Position numbers and translations under genes: made by a program. Shown here one piece after another: positions 12,395 through 23,610 of a stretch of 64,000 nt of DNA. The stretch is from Parapristionchus giblindavisi (Eukaryota > Nematoda > Chromadorea > Rhabditida > Diplogasteridae). Below the pieces are notes generated by a model. It saw nothing but the letters and a program-made list of their open reading frames with translations. It ran no database searches and was not told the DNA's origin. Within the stretch, counting starts at the first letter, position 1, and each line of letters starts with the position of its first letter. The stretch lies in the NCBI GenBank assembly GCA_943737045.1, contig CALSFV010000220.1, positions 248,001 through 312,000 of the forward strand, read 5' to 3'.

Positions 12395-15300
12395 GGCACT
12401 TCTCCAGCAGCAAATGATGCAGATGATGCCCACCAGTATGCTACACCAGCTGGTGCAACAACAGCAACAACAAATGCTATTGGCTCAGCAGTTGGGAATC
12501 TCACCAGGAGCTCTGAATGCTCTCAGCACGCCCAGTACGATTCAATCGACCCCTATGACGGTGCAAGCACAACAGCAATTGCATCAGCAACAACTTCAGG
12601 CAATTCAACAGCAACAACTACAATTGGCCCTTCAATCGGTAATTCAGTTAATTATCTATTACTTATTTATTTTATTGCTCATAATAATAATCTATAAAAT
12701 TTACTATCACTATCCTGCTCCCAATCTATTTGATCCATTCCATATCGTCATTTTTCATGTTCATACTGTATTTCAATTACAGGCACATCAACAGGCATTA
12801 CAAGCCGCTGTTCAAGCCCAAGCTCAAGCTCAACAGAGACAGTCAGGAGTTACTTCAGCTGCTAATTCTCAGCAACAACAACTCATGGAACAAATACTGC
12901 TCCAGGCCCAACTACAACAGCAACAACTTAATGTTGCAGCTCCGGGTATGAATAGAGCTCAACGAGCTAATTTAGCTCAATCTCTCCAAGAGTTCTTCGA
13001 CTAATATTATATGTTACAGCTCCTCCGGTCCAAACAGCAGTATCGAATGCTCAAGGTAATTAACATAACTTACTCCGCTTGAAAAAATAAGTCCCTTCTA
13101 TTTTGTGGAATTGTGATAGCGTGATCGTAATTTTAACTTTTGATTTTATCGTGATTTTAGGTATCGATCATTCGACTGCTATATCGGCCGCCGTACAGTT
13201 GGCCGCCTTTCAAGAACAACAAGCACAGCTCATTCAGTCTCTTCAGCTTCAACAACAAATTCAACAACAGCGACAGCAGGTAATTTAATTTGTCTTCATG
13301 TATTGAAACAAGTAACGATATATGAGAGAATATGTAAAAATTTTTGGACGAAGTTGATATTATGAAATACATAGTCATTCTTGTCATTCGATTCGATTGT
13401 CATTCTGTCATTGACAACATCTAAAAGATATCGTAATTTCAGGTTAGCGCTCCAGTAGTTCCAGCCGCTCCTACACTAAATCTTCCATCGTTGGTGGTAC
13501 CTCGTCAGATTACCGCCGCTCACCAACAAGTGCCAGAAACACCAGCACAAATGGGGCTTTTGCCGGAATCCAATTTGGTCCTTCCAACCACCGCTTCGGT
13601 TCCACCTGGACTGATTCGTCCTACGGCAATTCATCCACGACAACCGAGTGTTCTTGATCAAGCAAGCAAAAATCCCTCCGGAGTTCTTGTTCCGGTGAGT
13701 GACATAGGTTCACAGACAAACAACACATCTTTTTTTTTCATTTGATAACTGTTCTAAACCATTTTTTTATCCACTGTTAGCTCTCAATCTAGTCTGGAGA
13801 CATGACAACAGCTGAGTAAAGAACAAGATATGAGAGAGAGATTAGATTGTCAATGATAACGAGAACGTTTGTCTCTTCTCAGACCTTACCATCGATCATT
13901 GTGTACGATCGCTCTTTCGTTTCATTACTGTCAAGTATCCATAATCTTTCTAATGAACAATTTTCGTAATTGCAATATTGACATTTCATATTATATTCAT
14001 TAAATTTATATTATTACAGATGACGACACCACAGTCAACTTCCTCCATCGATACTTCCAGTCTTGTGTCCGTTCCATCATCATCTACCGCTCTTGATACC
14101 GTATCTACCACTCAAGCAGGGGTATGATAATGACAAGTCGTCTGGCATAATTGAAATTATTTAATTTACATGACGATATAATAATTTTTATATCAGAAGC
14201 ATTAAAATAATATAACAATGTTTATTTCGCTTACAAGGGAACGTTCCCAACTTGTCCTGGCCATATGACATGGCAATAGCATGAATAGAATCAGTTTTCG
14301 ATGCTGATTACGAATCCGCTTTCAAACGTTGCCCAATCGAGCTGAGCTTCGAGAAAATCGATATGGAAATCGTCTTGTTGATTTGGAAAATAGTGTGGAT
14401 TTCTACACAAACCATCCTAATAAGTGCGTGAACTCATATATCAAATATCCAAACAACTGCTGTTGTGATTTAGTAGATAAGGTAGAAAAGATGTGAATTT
14501 TCGAATCAACTAGTCGAATTTCAATACCTATTTTCTCGAAACTCAGCTCGATTGGGCAACGTATGAAAGCGGATTTGTAATCAGCATCGGAAACTGATTC
14601 TATTCATGCTATTGCCATCTCATATGGCCAGGACGAGTTGGGAACATTCCCTTGTTAATATAAAAAATCAGTACAATTTAATTAATTAAATTTCAGTCGA
14701 CTCTCCTCAATGGAACTTCGGCATATTCTGACGATGATTCCAAGTTCCTCTTGATTACCTATTCCAATATGACTCCGGCTGAGATGCACGCCAGTTTATC
14801 AAAGGATCAGCACCGTCGATTCTGTACCACCCTCATTGAAATGGCGCCGAATTCTGGAAACAATTCACCGTATTGTATCATCAATGTGAGTAAATTTTCG
14901 TATTTATCTACATAAAGATTTGGGTCACAATAATAGAAAGTTTAAGAAATTCTTGTTTTTTTTTCTATATTTCGTACGAAATCTTGATCATATTTTTGAT
15001 TCTGTTTTGATGAAATATGATATATACAAATTGGGCACACATCTTGAGTGCCAAAAATACACATTTCATAAAAAAAACATGAGATCATAATTACATTTGT
15101 TCAGAAAGCGTTCAAGGAAGAGATCTCTGCATTCACTTCTCGATTTGCTCATCTTTCCTCTTCCGAGTCACTCGATAAGAACGACCCCATGCACGCATCT
15201 GTATGTTGCTCTTCAATGAACTAATATGTATAATAATATGTTGTTCATGAAATTATTGTAAATTGTTCAGGTCACCCGAATGAAAGACGTTTGTCAGAGA

Positions 15301-18300
15301 CTGAAGCACTTCGCTGGTCAGGCCTTCCCTCGACTTTCAGTCGCCCTTATTCTTCATCATTCAGTTCCACCTCTATCAGAATTGAGTTAGTTTTCATTTT
15401 GCTATGCAGGTTGTTCTTTATCTCTGTTGATGAAATCAAAGAATTTGTCACATCAACTTATTTTTAATTATATGGTGTATTAAAATATCAATTTTCAGCA
15501 TGGCCCCTCTCACTTCCGAGTGAAGTGACCACTGCGCATGTCCGAATGCTGTGTGCCACACAAGAATACAGAAAGAAACTCAGCGAAGTCAAGTACGTTT
15601 TGCACGTTTTTTTGTTTGTTTCCATATTGGATTTTGACTCCGTTAATTCCATCCTGGCAGTCAAATGAAATCGATAACTATAGGCATCTCATGGATTGGT
15701 TCGAACACTTTTATCATTCCAAAACTCCTTCCGATCTATTCGAAGAATTCATGGAGAAGTACTCAACATTGGGAGTGAATCAAGTTGTAAGTTCAAAAAA
15801 AAATCTTACAATGTACATTATTATTGTTAATTATGCAATTCATACTGCAAATTCGTGCTTGATTGTAACTATCAATACGCTGAATTGGTGGGAACTAATA
15901 GATAAACAGTGTGCAGAATATCTTTTGCGATCTTTCTGGCTCCATACTTATTCGCTAATATATTTGCGGGAATCCACCTATAACGTGATTATGTTCAGTA
16001 CGACTTCGTCCACACTGTCCTCGAGCAAGCCGTCAAATGCGTGTCGACTGAATTCGCTGGAGCTCGTCTGCGTTATATCGACTACGTCTGTCAACACTTT
16101 TTTGGCATGGACAAGATGCAACTATCTCCGGCTGTGTCCAAGGAACTCATGATAGCTGTGAGTTCCATAATTTTCATGCAGATGAAAGTAAAACAAAAAA
16201 AATTTATTTAAAAAAATCTTATTTTATTTATCGCATTTTCAACTTTAAACAAATTTAGGAACAAATGTCACAATGTGTTTTTGCAACATTTATGTTCTAG
16301 GTGGACAGTGTTCTGCAAGTGAATCCCGTCTCTCCTTCGGTTATGTCAATCGCTCGTGGAACATTCATAGGAGTCGACCAACCTCCATATTGGGTGCCAT
16401 TTGAAGACTCTGAAGATGTCCTCATTCCATATGTTCTTGCACTCACTGAAGGTATATTTTTTTTAAATTCGTTTTTAGAGTCAGAAATCTGTTGAACAGG
16501 ATAATGAGATGTTTCTCTTTTCCCTTTGTAGACCTTCATTGTTCATGCATAATTCGTTCACAATATTCCGTCACACTTGATATTACAGGTAGTCCCCATA
16601 TACCTGAAGCCTCGTTGATGACAGATAATGGACGAAGACTTCTCAATGGAGACGATAGTCAATCACCTCCCATAAAGAGACGACGAAAGAGTGTAAGGCA
16701 TTAATCCTTTTTATCTACTATATTATAAAGACAAATTTTTAATTGAATGAAAAAAATTGCGACAAATATATTTAATTAATTATTTTTCCATTATCCAGGC
16801 TCGTCCCATCCTTGCACTGCCAACCCTCTCCAATGGCCAGTCTACTTCGTTTTCTTCCACTCTGCCTACTGCTACCTCCGCTGGACCTTCGGTCGTCCGT
16901 ACAACAGCCCCCATGAATACAGTGTCACTGAATGAATCGTCCTCGTCAGCATTCGACCTTCCTCCCAGCCAAGTCCAGGCGCTCCTCCAGATCCGAGCGG
17001 CTGCCGTGCTAGAGAAGGCCGCACAAGCATCCTCGGTTGTATCTTTAGTCCCACCCACTCTCTCTGGTCCGGCTACCGAAGGAAGTGTTCTACTTCCCTC
17101 TACTACATCAGCCAATATCGATTCTAGCCATCCAATTATGTCTGGTCAGCTCTCTCATACTCTTCAGTCAATACCGACAACCTTTGCTGTTCAACTAACA
17201 AACGGTTCTAATGATCTACCGTTGTCTGAGGCGACAGTATCTTCAACTCAAGAACAAGCATCTGGTGGAACCGTCATGTCTGGTAATAATACAGTGCCTG
17301 CTAATGCCCCTAACACGGAAGTCCCTCCAGTGACCCGTCACGGACTAGAAGAGGTATCCGATGCGACCAATAGAGAGACACACATTTCATCCGACAAAAG
17401 CACTGAACAATCTCCATCATCGTCTCATATCCCTACTGTACCATCAGTCCAAAATGATACAGACGTTGATAACAATGAACGTTCCTCAACCAATCAACAT
17501 CAGAAGATTGTTGAAGAAATGGATATGCAACGAAGGAAAGAGGAGGAAGACGACCAGAAAGCGAAGCAAATTGTGAATGAGATGATGATCATTGCCGATG
17601 GTGGTAAGTACTTTTTTTATTTAAATAAAATATATGTCTATATATCATATTGGGTATAAATATAAGATTTTGAGTCATTTTAACAAATAATTAAGAACCG
17701 AAATAGAGATAATGTTAACTGTTGTCATACACCACTTTATGTTCCGTATGATCCTAAAAGACCTGGTGCTGTCTACTTAAGGCGGCAGCGACACCAGGCA
17801 AGGCCTTAAGGTGTCTAGACGCTGCGGCCGAAACACCACAGATCAACAGTCCTAACCCTTTCACCGTAATTCTTTTCCACCGTCTTATTCACGCAATACC
17901 TCCACTTGTGCTTCACACTCGATATTTACAACCCTATGCTTGCAAATTTATTTTATAACGATATTAAAGCAATTGTAAATTCAGGACAAGAGCCTCCGAT
18001 GCCTTCAGAAGATATCCTCGAGGGCCTTTTCTCTAAGAGTACGCTGATGAAGACAATCACAAGGGCGGAGGATATTAAGAAGAGACATATACAGGTATAA
18101 TATTTTAAAAACATTAAAAATTATAAAGAACAGCAAGTTTCTTGCAAAAAAATACTCAAACAGTCCTATACATGAAGCTAGACTTCAATATATGATATTG
18201 CTAGCGTAAAAAGTCTAAAAATATGATGTTCCTATTAGAGGTGCATTTTTTATTAAACATCTAGTCCCCTCGCGTTTGCCGGGCAAACTTACCAGCATCC

Positions 18301-20591
18301 CTGCAGTTAAATATTATGATTATTCCCCCTATTTATAATTTGGTATCCTAGGATCGATCCGAGTACATTCGGCAGCGCTGCGAAATTCACACTAAATTGA
18401 GCAAGGCCACGGAGGAGGTTGGAGAGGACGAACGGATTGATATGGCAACCAGATGTGATAGTCTGTCTATGCTGATCAATGAATTGGAAAAGAAATGTAG
18501 GCAGGAGAATAACAGAATTGCCGTGCTCAAAAAGGTAAAAATTAACACATTGATGTGGGTGTTAGCAAATAGTATTTACTAGTAGTTACAGTTCATATAT
18601 TATTCATGCATTCAAATTATAAAATATACTTAGTTGTTAGCGAATCTTTATTACTAATTATAAAATATACTTAGCTTTTTTCATTCCCAAAAATTAATTA
18701 GGCCTATTGAATTTTTATAAGGAATGAAATATAATTAAATTTATTTTATCGTTCATCCTCTGGATGAGTCAACATCAAGCTTAGTGTCTCAAACAATTTG
18801 CTTACCTCTCCAGAGTTTGCCTTCCCTATTATCTGTGCTTTCTTACTTATTCTACCTTGATAAACGGTAAATATTTACCATGTGATAGTCATTAAAGAAA
18901 ACAAAATCGTTATTGAATTGATGTTTGCACTATGTTTGATTCGCACGCACACTACGGTTGAGAGGTTTTAGAATGCATGCAAAATCAATGAAACTTTGCA
19001 ATTTCCAATCTAGAAGTGTTCCTCCAAACTTGACAAAAGTCTAATGAGACAATCTAATTCACGTCGTTTTCAATTTTTCGCATATTTTATATGTATGATA
19101 ATTTAATTTATTTCAGCTGCATGGAGATCCGAGAAGTGTACAATCTATCATTGGAGATTACACCAGATCGGATGAATCACGCATTCGTCAATCAAGTAGA
19201 TTAATTGAACTGAAAACTTCCTTGAACGAATTCCTCCCACGGAGAAGAGTATGCAAACTTTGATATTTGAACTTTTATCTTTGAATTCCTAGCGAAATCA
19301 TCACACCGTAATTTATACTACCGCATGCTCGAAAAAAATAATTAGAACAATAATATTTAGTGTGCTTCGTTATACACTTGTTTTGTTTCATGATAAGCAC
19401 AAATGAATAAATAAATTAATATATATATGTATATACGGTAAATAATTCTGTATTGCAGAGAAGTCCCGGGTCTGACGATCCCAATCAGCGCCCAGCTTCC
19501 GGAAGAACAGGAAGTTCCTCTAGAACGACACCTTCCGAAGCGGATCTGTCGAACTCCGATAGCGCTTCTGTTAGAGCTTCATCCGGAGAGAATGCATTTA
19601 TGAGCGATTCTAGTAGTACATTTGATACTACTCTATCACTGGCATTAGTCAACAAGGACCCTGACTTCGCTAAGAATCGCAACTCCATTCTCATCGACAT
19701 TGTTGAGAAGATGAAGCTTGACAAGAAGTACGAGTTGTTTCCGAATCCTTATTACTATTTATTTACTGCTTAGTGCTAAGTGTTCAAGTGTTAATTTTTA
19801 ATTTTTAGATTCGCCGAGCTATCGTACGCGACAAACATGCAAATAGCCTTGGGGCAATTGATTATCAACGGTCACATCAAGCAGAATCTCAACAAAATCG
19901 AGGTAATGAAAGGTGTGATTTGGTGTTCAAAAGTCGCGAAAATAAAATTTAAAAGTCGACAGTGTGTTAAAAGTGATGAGTTGTTTTTAGCGTAGTTGTC
20001 TATGTTGAACAAGTGAGAATGACATCAAATATAATAATGAAATATGTATGGGTTTTTCGCGACTATTGAACAAGCCATAAGAGGTGGATCAGAAAGAACG
20101 AGGTAGCTTCAGCTCGAAGATCTAGCGCGTATCAACATTACGCCTGATATGATTGCACATCTTATCGGACATTCCGCACCCAATCCCGACGAATTCAGAC
20201 AAGTAAGCTCTTGTCAATTGCTAACGATATTTGTCGTGTGTTGGCTACGAGCTTATCTATAACAATGCTTATCAGGAACAATATAATGCTATACATTGAT
20301 TTCAGTGAACGCATTAAAGTTCGTTAATGTAAAAGTTAGATGATTTACATGCATTTATGTTATTACTTGCAGCATTTGTCGAACATTGTTGAGTGTATCG
20401 CTGCGGACGCTGAAGTCCAGTCGCGCATGGCTATGGTCATGGCCGACGTTCAATTCTCCACTGAACAATTCAATCTGATCTCTCACGAATCCGTTTCCAC
20501 ATCAGCTGAAGGTACATCGTCTTCCGGTAATGCTGCACCAGCCAAATCTCCTACTACCTCAGAAACGCTGCCAACTAATAAAGAAGGGTAA
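10251..20591 (+). CDS. Large glutamine-rich, probably nuclear protein of unrecognised family (32 exons, 1,694 aa)
   Basis: Spliced model, every junction in phase: 10251-10347, 10688-10941, 11013-11051, 11127-11180, 11230-11304, 11349-11429, 11481-11576, 11626-11736, 11781-11837, 11883-11960, 12081-12638, 12783-12945, 13020-13055, 13161-13279, 13443-13694, 14020-14121, 14697-14885, 15105-15200, 15271-15385, 15499-15592, 15684-15786, 15999-16157, 16301-16451, 16589-16692, 16799-17603, 17985-18094, 18352-18534, 19117-19248, 19459-19727, 19809-19902, 20113-20202, 20373-20591. Residues 1-32 are Gly/Pro-rich. Residues 33-620 are Gln/Ala-rich, with a 19-Gln run at 401-419. Residues 725-1026 are Gln-poor and look folded (LLITYSNMTPAEMHASLS, LMDWFEHFYHS, QPPYWVPFEDSED). 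A basic cluster KRRRK near 1057 is a likely nuclear signal. A Ser/Thr-rich linker and a probable coiled coil (about 1367-1440) follow. The composition suggests a transcription co-regulator, but that is inference; I recognise no catalytic domain and no named family. Least certain are the first exon and the acceptors of exons 21, 24 and 31. Confidence 0.8.
11127..11960 (+). repeat. Tandemly duplicated exon-intron units encoding Gln/Ala repeats
   Basis: Exons 11127-11180, 11230-11304, 11349-11429, 11481-11576, 11626-11736 and 11883-11960 share the core AQQQAIRAHQQAXQAXQ with small changes. The four introns between the first five of these exons are only 44-51 bp and are also alike: they start GTAGCGTA, GTACTGTA or GTATTGCA and end in CTAATTAAG, CTAATTTAG or CAATTTAG. 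All these exons are phase 0-0, so any one can be added or skipped without a frameshift. The pattern shows local duplication of a whole exon plus intron. Confidence 0.85.
12339..12395 (+). repeat. CAA trinucleotide repeat encoding polyglutamine (19 Gln)
   Basis: Eighteen CAA codons and one CAG lie inside the eleventh exon of the glutamine-rich gene (residues 401-419). A pure trinucleotide run in a coding exon is expected to be length-polymorphic. The antisense frame reads poly-Val and is only a shadow. Confidence 0.95.
14234..14654. mobile_element. 421-bp MITE with 125-bp terminal inverted repeats, TTA target duplication
   Basis: The left arm (14234-14358) and right arm (14530-14654) are near-perfect inverted copies, beginning CAAGGGAACGTTCCC on one end and CAAGGGAATGTTCCC on the other. 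TTA flanks both ends (14231-14233 and 14655-14657). A 3-bp TWA-type duplication suggests the PIF/Harbinger superfamily, though the termini are not otherwise diagnostic. It lies in the intron 14122-14696 of the glutamine-rich gene and has no coding capacity. A diverged partial copy lies at 53941-53994. Confidence 0.85.
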
Positions 20592-22186
20592 ATCAGTGTA
20601 GTCTGTTAGCAAACTAGTCCAGTATATGTTTTTTTTTCATTCGGGTATTCTCTTGTTAATATTCCTCAGATACTCAAGTATTCTTTCCTCTTTCCATATT
20701 CCTTATGTTGTCCTACTTGTATTTATGCCCCCAATCGAGTTGTCTTCTGTGATTTCTAGTCAGTTTTCTCTTCCATTTATGACAATCGTTCCTTTTCTAA
20801 TATTTTAATAATCAAATCAATTTAACGCAGGGTCAAGCCGATTTTTCTCACATTTATTAAATGTTCTGTGTCATATGCTTGTTTATGTACCGTTTCTTTG
20901 TTGTTTCCTCAGTCTACTTGTACACTCCCAATGTCTCAACGAATCTTCCCAACCATTGACTATTTTCTTTTTGTGCCGTGTCCAATCATTAATTTACCTG
21001 CTCATTTTCTTGCATTCAGAATGCATTTTGCACTGATAAAACAGTAACAGATTTCAAAGAATGTTAAGATCAGTAAGTACACTTTTTAAGACACATCTAT
21101 TGTATACATTTATTATCATATACATCGTGAGACACAACAAAACAATATTTAAGTAAGTGATAAATTTGATTTTGCACTAGTATTTAATATTTATGAGATA
21201 ACAAAGCAAACGAAAGGAAGAGCGATGAATAATACTGTATAAATGTTCATAATGATTTGTGCAATTGTGGAATGCCTAGACCCGTGACAAAATGGAGAAA
21301 GTGCACGCTATAGCTTCAGTGGGTACTTTCATGACCTTTCAGTGCAAATATTAGATTGGCGGGAATGTCTTTGTCTATGGTTTTCTTTCTTCGAAGATTC
21401 ACTTTGGCCTTCCATCGTGCCCAATGAATGACAAGCAGCGAGGTATTTTTGCAGTGGACAAGTCGCCATTTCCTTCATTCAAGCTCTAGTAGAGCGGGGT
21501 TCTACACGTATGGGATCCATAAATTGAAGAGATGTTGTAAATAATGATAATTGATCTCGTGCAATTTTTTTCTCGAAGAAATAAAGTTTTGAAATAGACA
21601 AAAACTTTCCCGCCAACCTAATAGTAAATTAGTTATTAGTAGGAGTGTCTATGGTTAAATGAGTTGAGATACCGACAAATCTCTGGTATATCGAAACTTA
21701 AAGTCTACTTACAATACGACTATTACTTGATGTTGAGTTTACTTCAAGTGAAAGAACTTTTGACTAACTACATCACTTGCAGTAGACTTACAACTGAAAA
21801 TGATAAGTGCTCTTTAAGTTTTGAAATACCAGCGAAGCTACGAATATATTAGAGATCTCTTAGATGAGTTCAGGTTCAATTGATGTACATGCATCAACTA
21901 TTATTTGTTTTCTGAGAATTCCTGTTAGACTACATCTTCGGGCGCCCTTGTTGACACGAGCATCGGTTTATCCTCTTCCTGAAATCAATTTGTTAATTCT
22001 TTCTATTATAGCATCAAGCGAGTTTCATGTGGATTCTCTGCTATCAATGGATGGAATGAATCGATGCGCCAATTCAATAGCTCTCTTTCACTCTGAGCAA
22101 ACAATTGTGTGGGCTGATATGACAATAGAGAAGGATAAACAGGATCTAAGGCAAGTTGTTGCTTTCTTCTATTGGATCCCAATTGT
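20592..22186. other. Shared 3' intergenic region of two convergent genes
   Basis: The glutamine-rich gene (+) and the Ig-EGF gene (-) are tail to tail here. T-rich sequence follows the + stop codon, but no single polyadenylation site stands out. A mariner-derived MITE sits at 21351-21621. I see no further gene. Confidence 0.6.
21351..21621. mobile_element. 271-bp mariner-derived MITE (internally deleted mariner)
   Basis: The left end reads TTAGATTGGCGGGAATGTC and the right end is the inverse of TTAGGTTGGCGGGAAAGTT, with TA on both sides (21349-21350, 21622-21623). TTAGGTTGGC termini and TA duplication are hallmarks of mariner elements. Inside, the + strand keeps a decayed transposase C-terminus (FYTYGIHKL, resembling the FYxxGIxKLxxRW tail). 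The catalytic core is absent, so the element is non-autonomous. Confidence 0.85.
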
Positions 22187-23610
22187 TTAGATAAAGGCAC
22201 CCGATGAGTTTTCCGAACTCCTATCCGAGTTGCCAATTGGAAAAATTACATCTCTTGATATGTAGGCGTATCGTGGCCTCATTGGAATTCTACCAGTTTC
22301 GGGCATATGTAACACCCAGTTCGGTTTCTCTTCCTCTTGGGTAAAAATACGAGTCATGAATAAGACTCACTTGAACTGCTCTTACATTGTGGCATTTGAC
22401 AGCGATGACTATGGCCGACAGACATATCAGCATGAATCCGATCCAAATGACCGCCATTCCAGCTGAAAAACCTATACAGATTTCACAAACTGAAGGACTT
22501 AAAGCAAAAGAGTGCAGAAAGTCATAAATATCTAAAGTAAAGCGTACATTTCGTTGTTGAAACAGGAAGAGGATCAAGGTCCGGATCACTACATCGTTCT
22601 CCCCTCCATCCCTTCATGCATCTGCAATAACAACCACAATCATTTGTCAATAATATTTTTCATCGATATAATATGTTGAAAGGCTTGCGGAACTCACACA
22701 CAAGAAACATGCTGGGCTTCGTCGACCTGACAGCCCTTTGCGTGAACGCAAAACGAGGCATGTTCAGAGGTGCATTGGCTGAATCCCTCTGGAACTGTAT
22801 TGTCCCAGAAGAATAGACGAATTCGCTTCTTCTCGTTTGTTTCCTGAAATCGTGAATTTCTTGATTTAAATCATGGCAATGGTGTACTTTAGAATGTGTT
22901 TGTGGTATTTATAGACATAAAAATATAAGAATAGCTGAAAACACTCACATTATTTGTGCACGAGTACAATCCGTCGTGCTTATTCTCAAATGAAGAAAAT
23001 GAGAGTATCCTCTCTCCACTGAAATTATGGCATTAAATACAAGCTAAGTTCGTATTATTGACTCTGATAATACCACATACGATATTGTGGTCAGAGCTAT
23101 TGGTATCAAATATAGATCATAGAAAATTATTTAAGGAATAGATCTCAAACCCCATTAATATGGTGAGTCATGCGACAGGCGCCACCCTATATTTGTACAC
23201 ATTTTCATGTTATGCATTGCATGATAACCACTATGCTGCGAAGAATAATTTAAAATATAAAATATAATATTGTACTATCACTTACCCTTCAACGATTTCT
23301 TTGGCTTCTGCTGGAGGCGGCAGTCCTTCCTCATATTTCCATGATAATGAGGCACCCGGACCTTTGCAAACTAATCGCACCTCGCCTTTTTCGGATATTT
23401 GTTTTTTCGCAATTGCGCCATCGTCTGGAACACGGACAACTTAGCACCAATCTAATCTGATTCCAAATGGAAAATATATTGAGAAAGTATAGTGTTCGTA
23501 CTTGACAAGGCAAAAGTTAACTGACGATCGGGTACGAATTCGACGACTTCCATGGAACTCGCAAATATCGGCAGAATTAGTAGGAATAAGGATGCTGACG
23601 GAGGGATCAT
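22187..23610 (-). CDS. Secreted/membrane Ig-EGF-TM protein, candidate neuregulin-like EGF receptor ligand (258 aa)
   Basis: Seven in-phase exons: 23610-23502, 23424-23286, 23018-22949, 22843-22698, 22621-22548, 22462-22371, 22333-22187. Residues 1-19 form a signal peptide (MIPPSASLFLLILPIFASS). Residues about 40-106 form one Ig domain, with Cys56 (VRLVCKG), Trp65 and the DGLYSC motif ending at Cys103. Residues 130-165 form one EGF domain: Cys130-x7-Cys138-x5-Cys144-x9-Cys154-x-Cys156-x8-Cys165, ending GWRGERC. It matches the spacing of ErbB ligands except for a third loop one residue short. Arg164, just before the last Cys, and Leu170, five residues after it, sit where human EGF has the receptor-binding Arg41 and Leu47. 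A 16-residue stalk, a transmembrane helix (about 182-201) and a 57-residue cytoplasmic tail follow. The Ig+EGF+TM order is that of neuregulins; C. elegans also has Ig-EGF-TM genes (igeg), as I recall. Ligand activity is inference. The tail depends on a 37-nt intron. Confidence 0.85.

Noticed and set aside
12313..12504. Antisense frame with a poly-Val run
   Set aside because: Shadow of the CAA/polyglutamine exon on the opposite strand.
16543..16588. Earlier acceptor that would add 15 residues (DLHCSCIIRSQYSVT...) to the Q-rich protein
   Set aside because: It is in phase, but the downstream ATATTACAG acceptor gives a more natural junction. It remains a possible alternative splice form.
21664..22190. 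Two + strand frames of 62 and 108 codons
   Set aside because: They lie opposite the last exon and 3' side of the Ig-EGF gene and show no coding signature.
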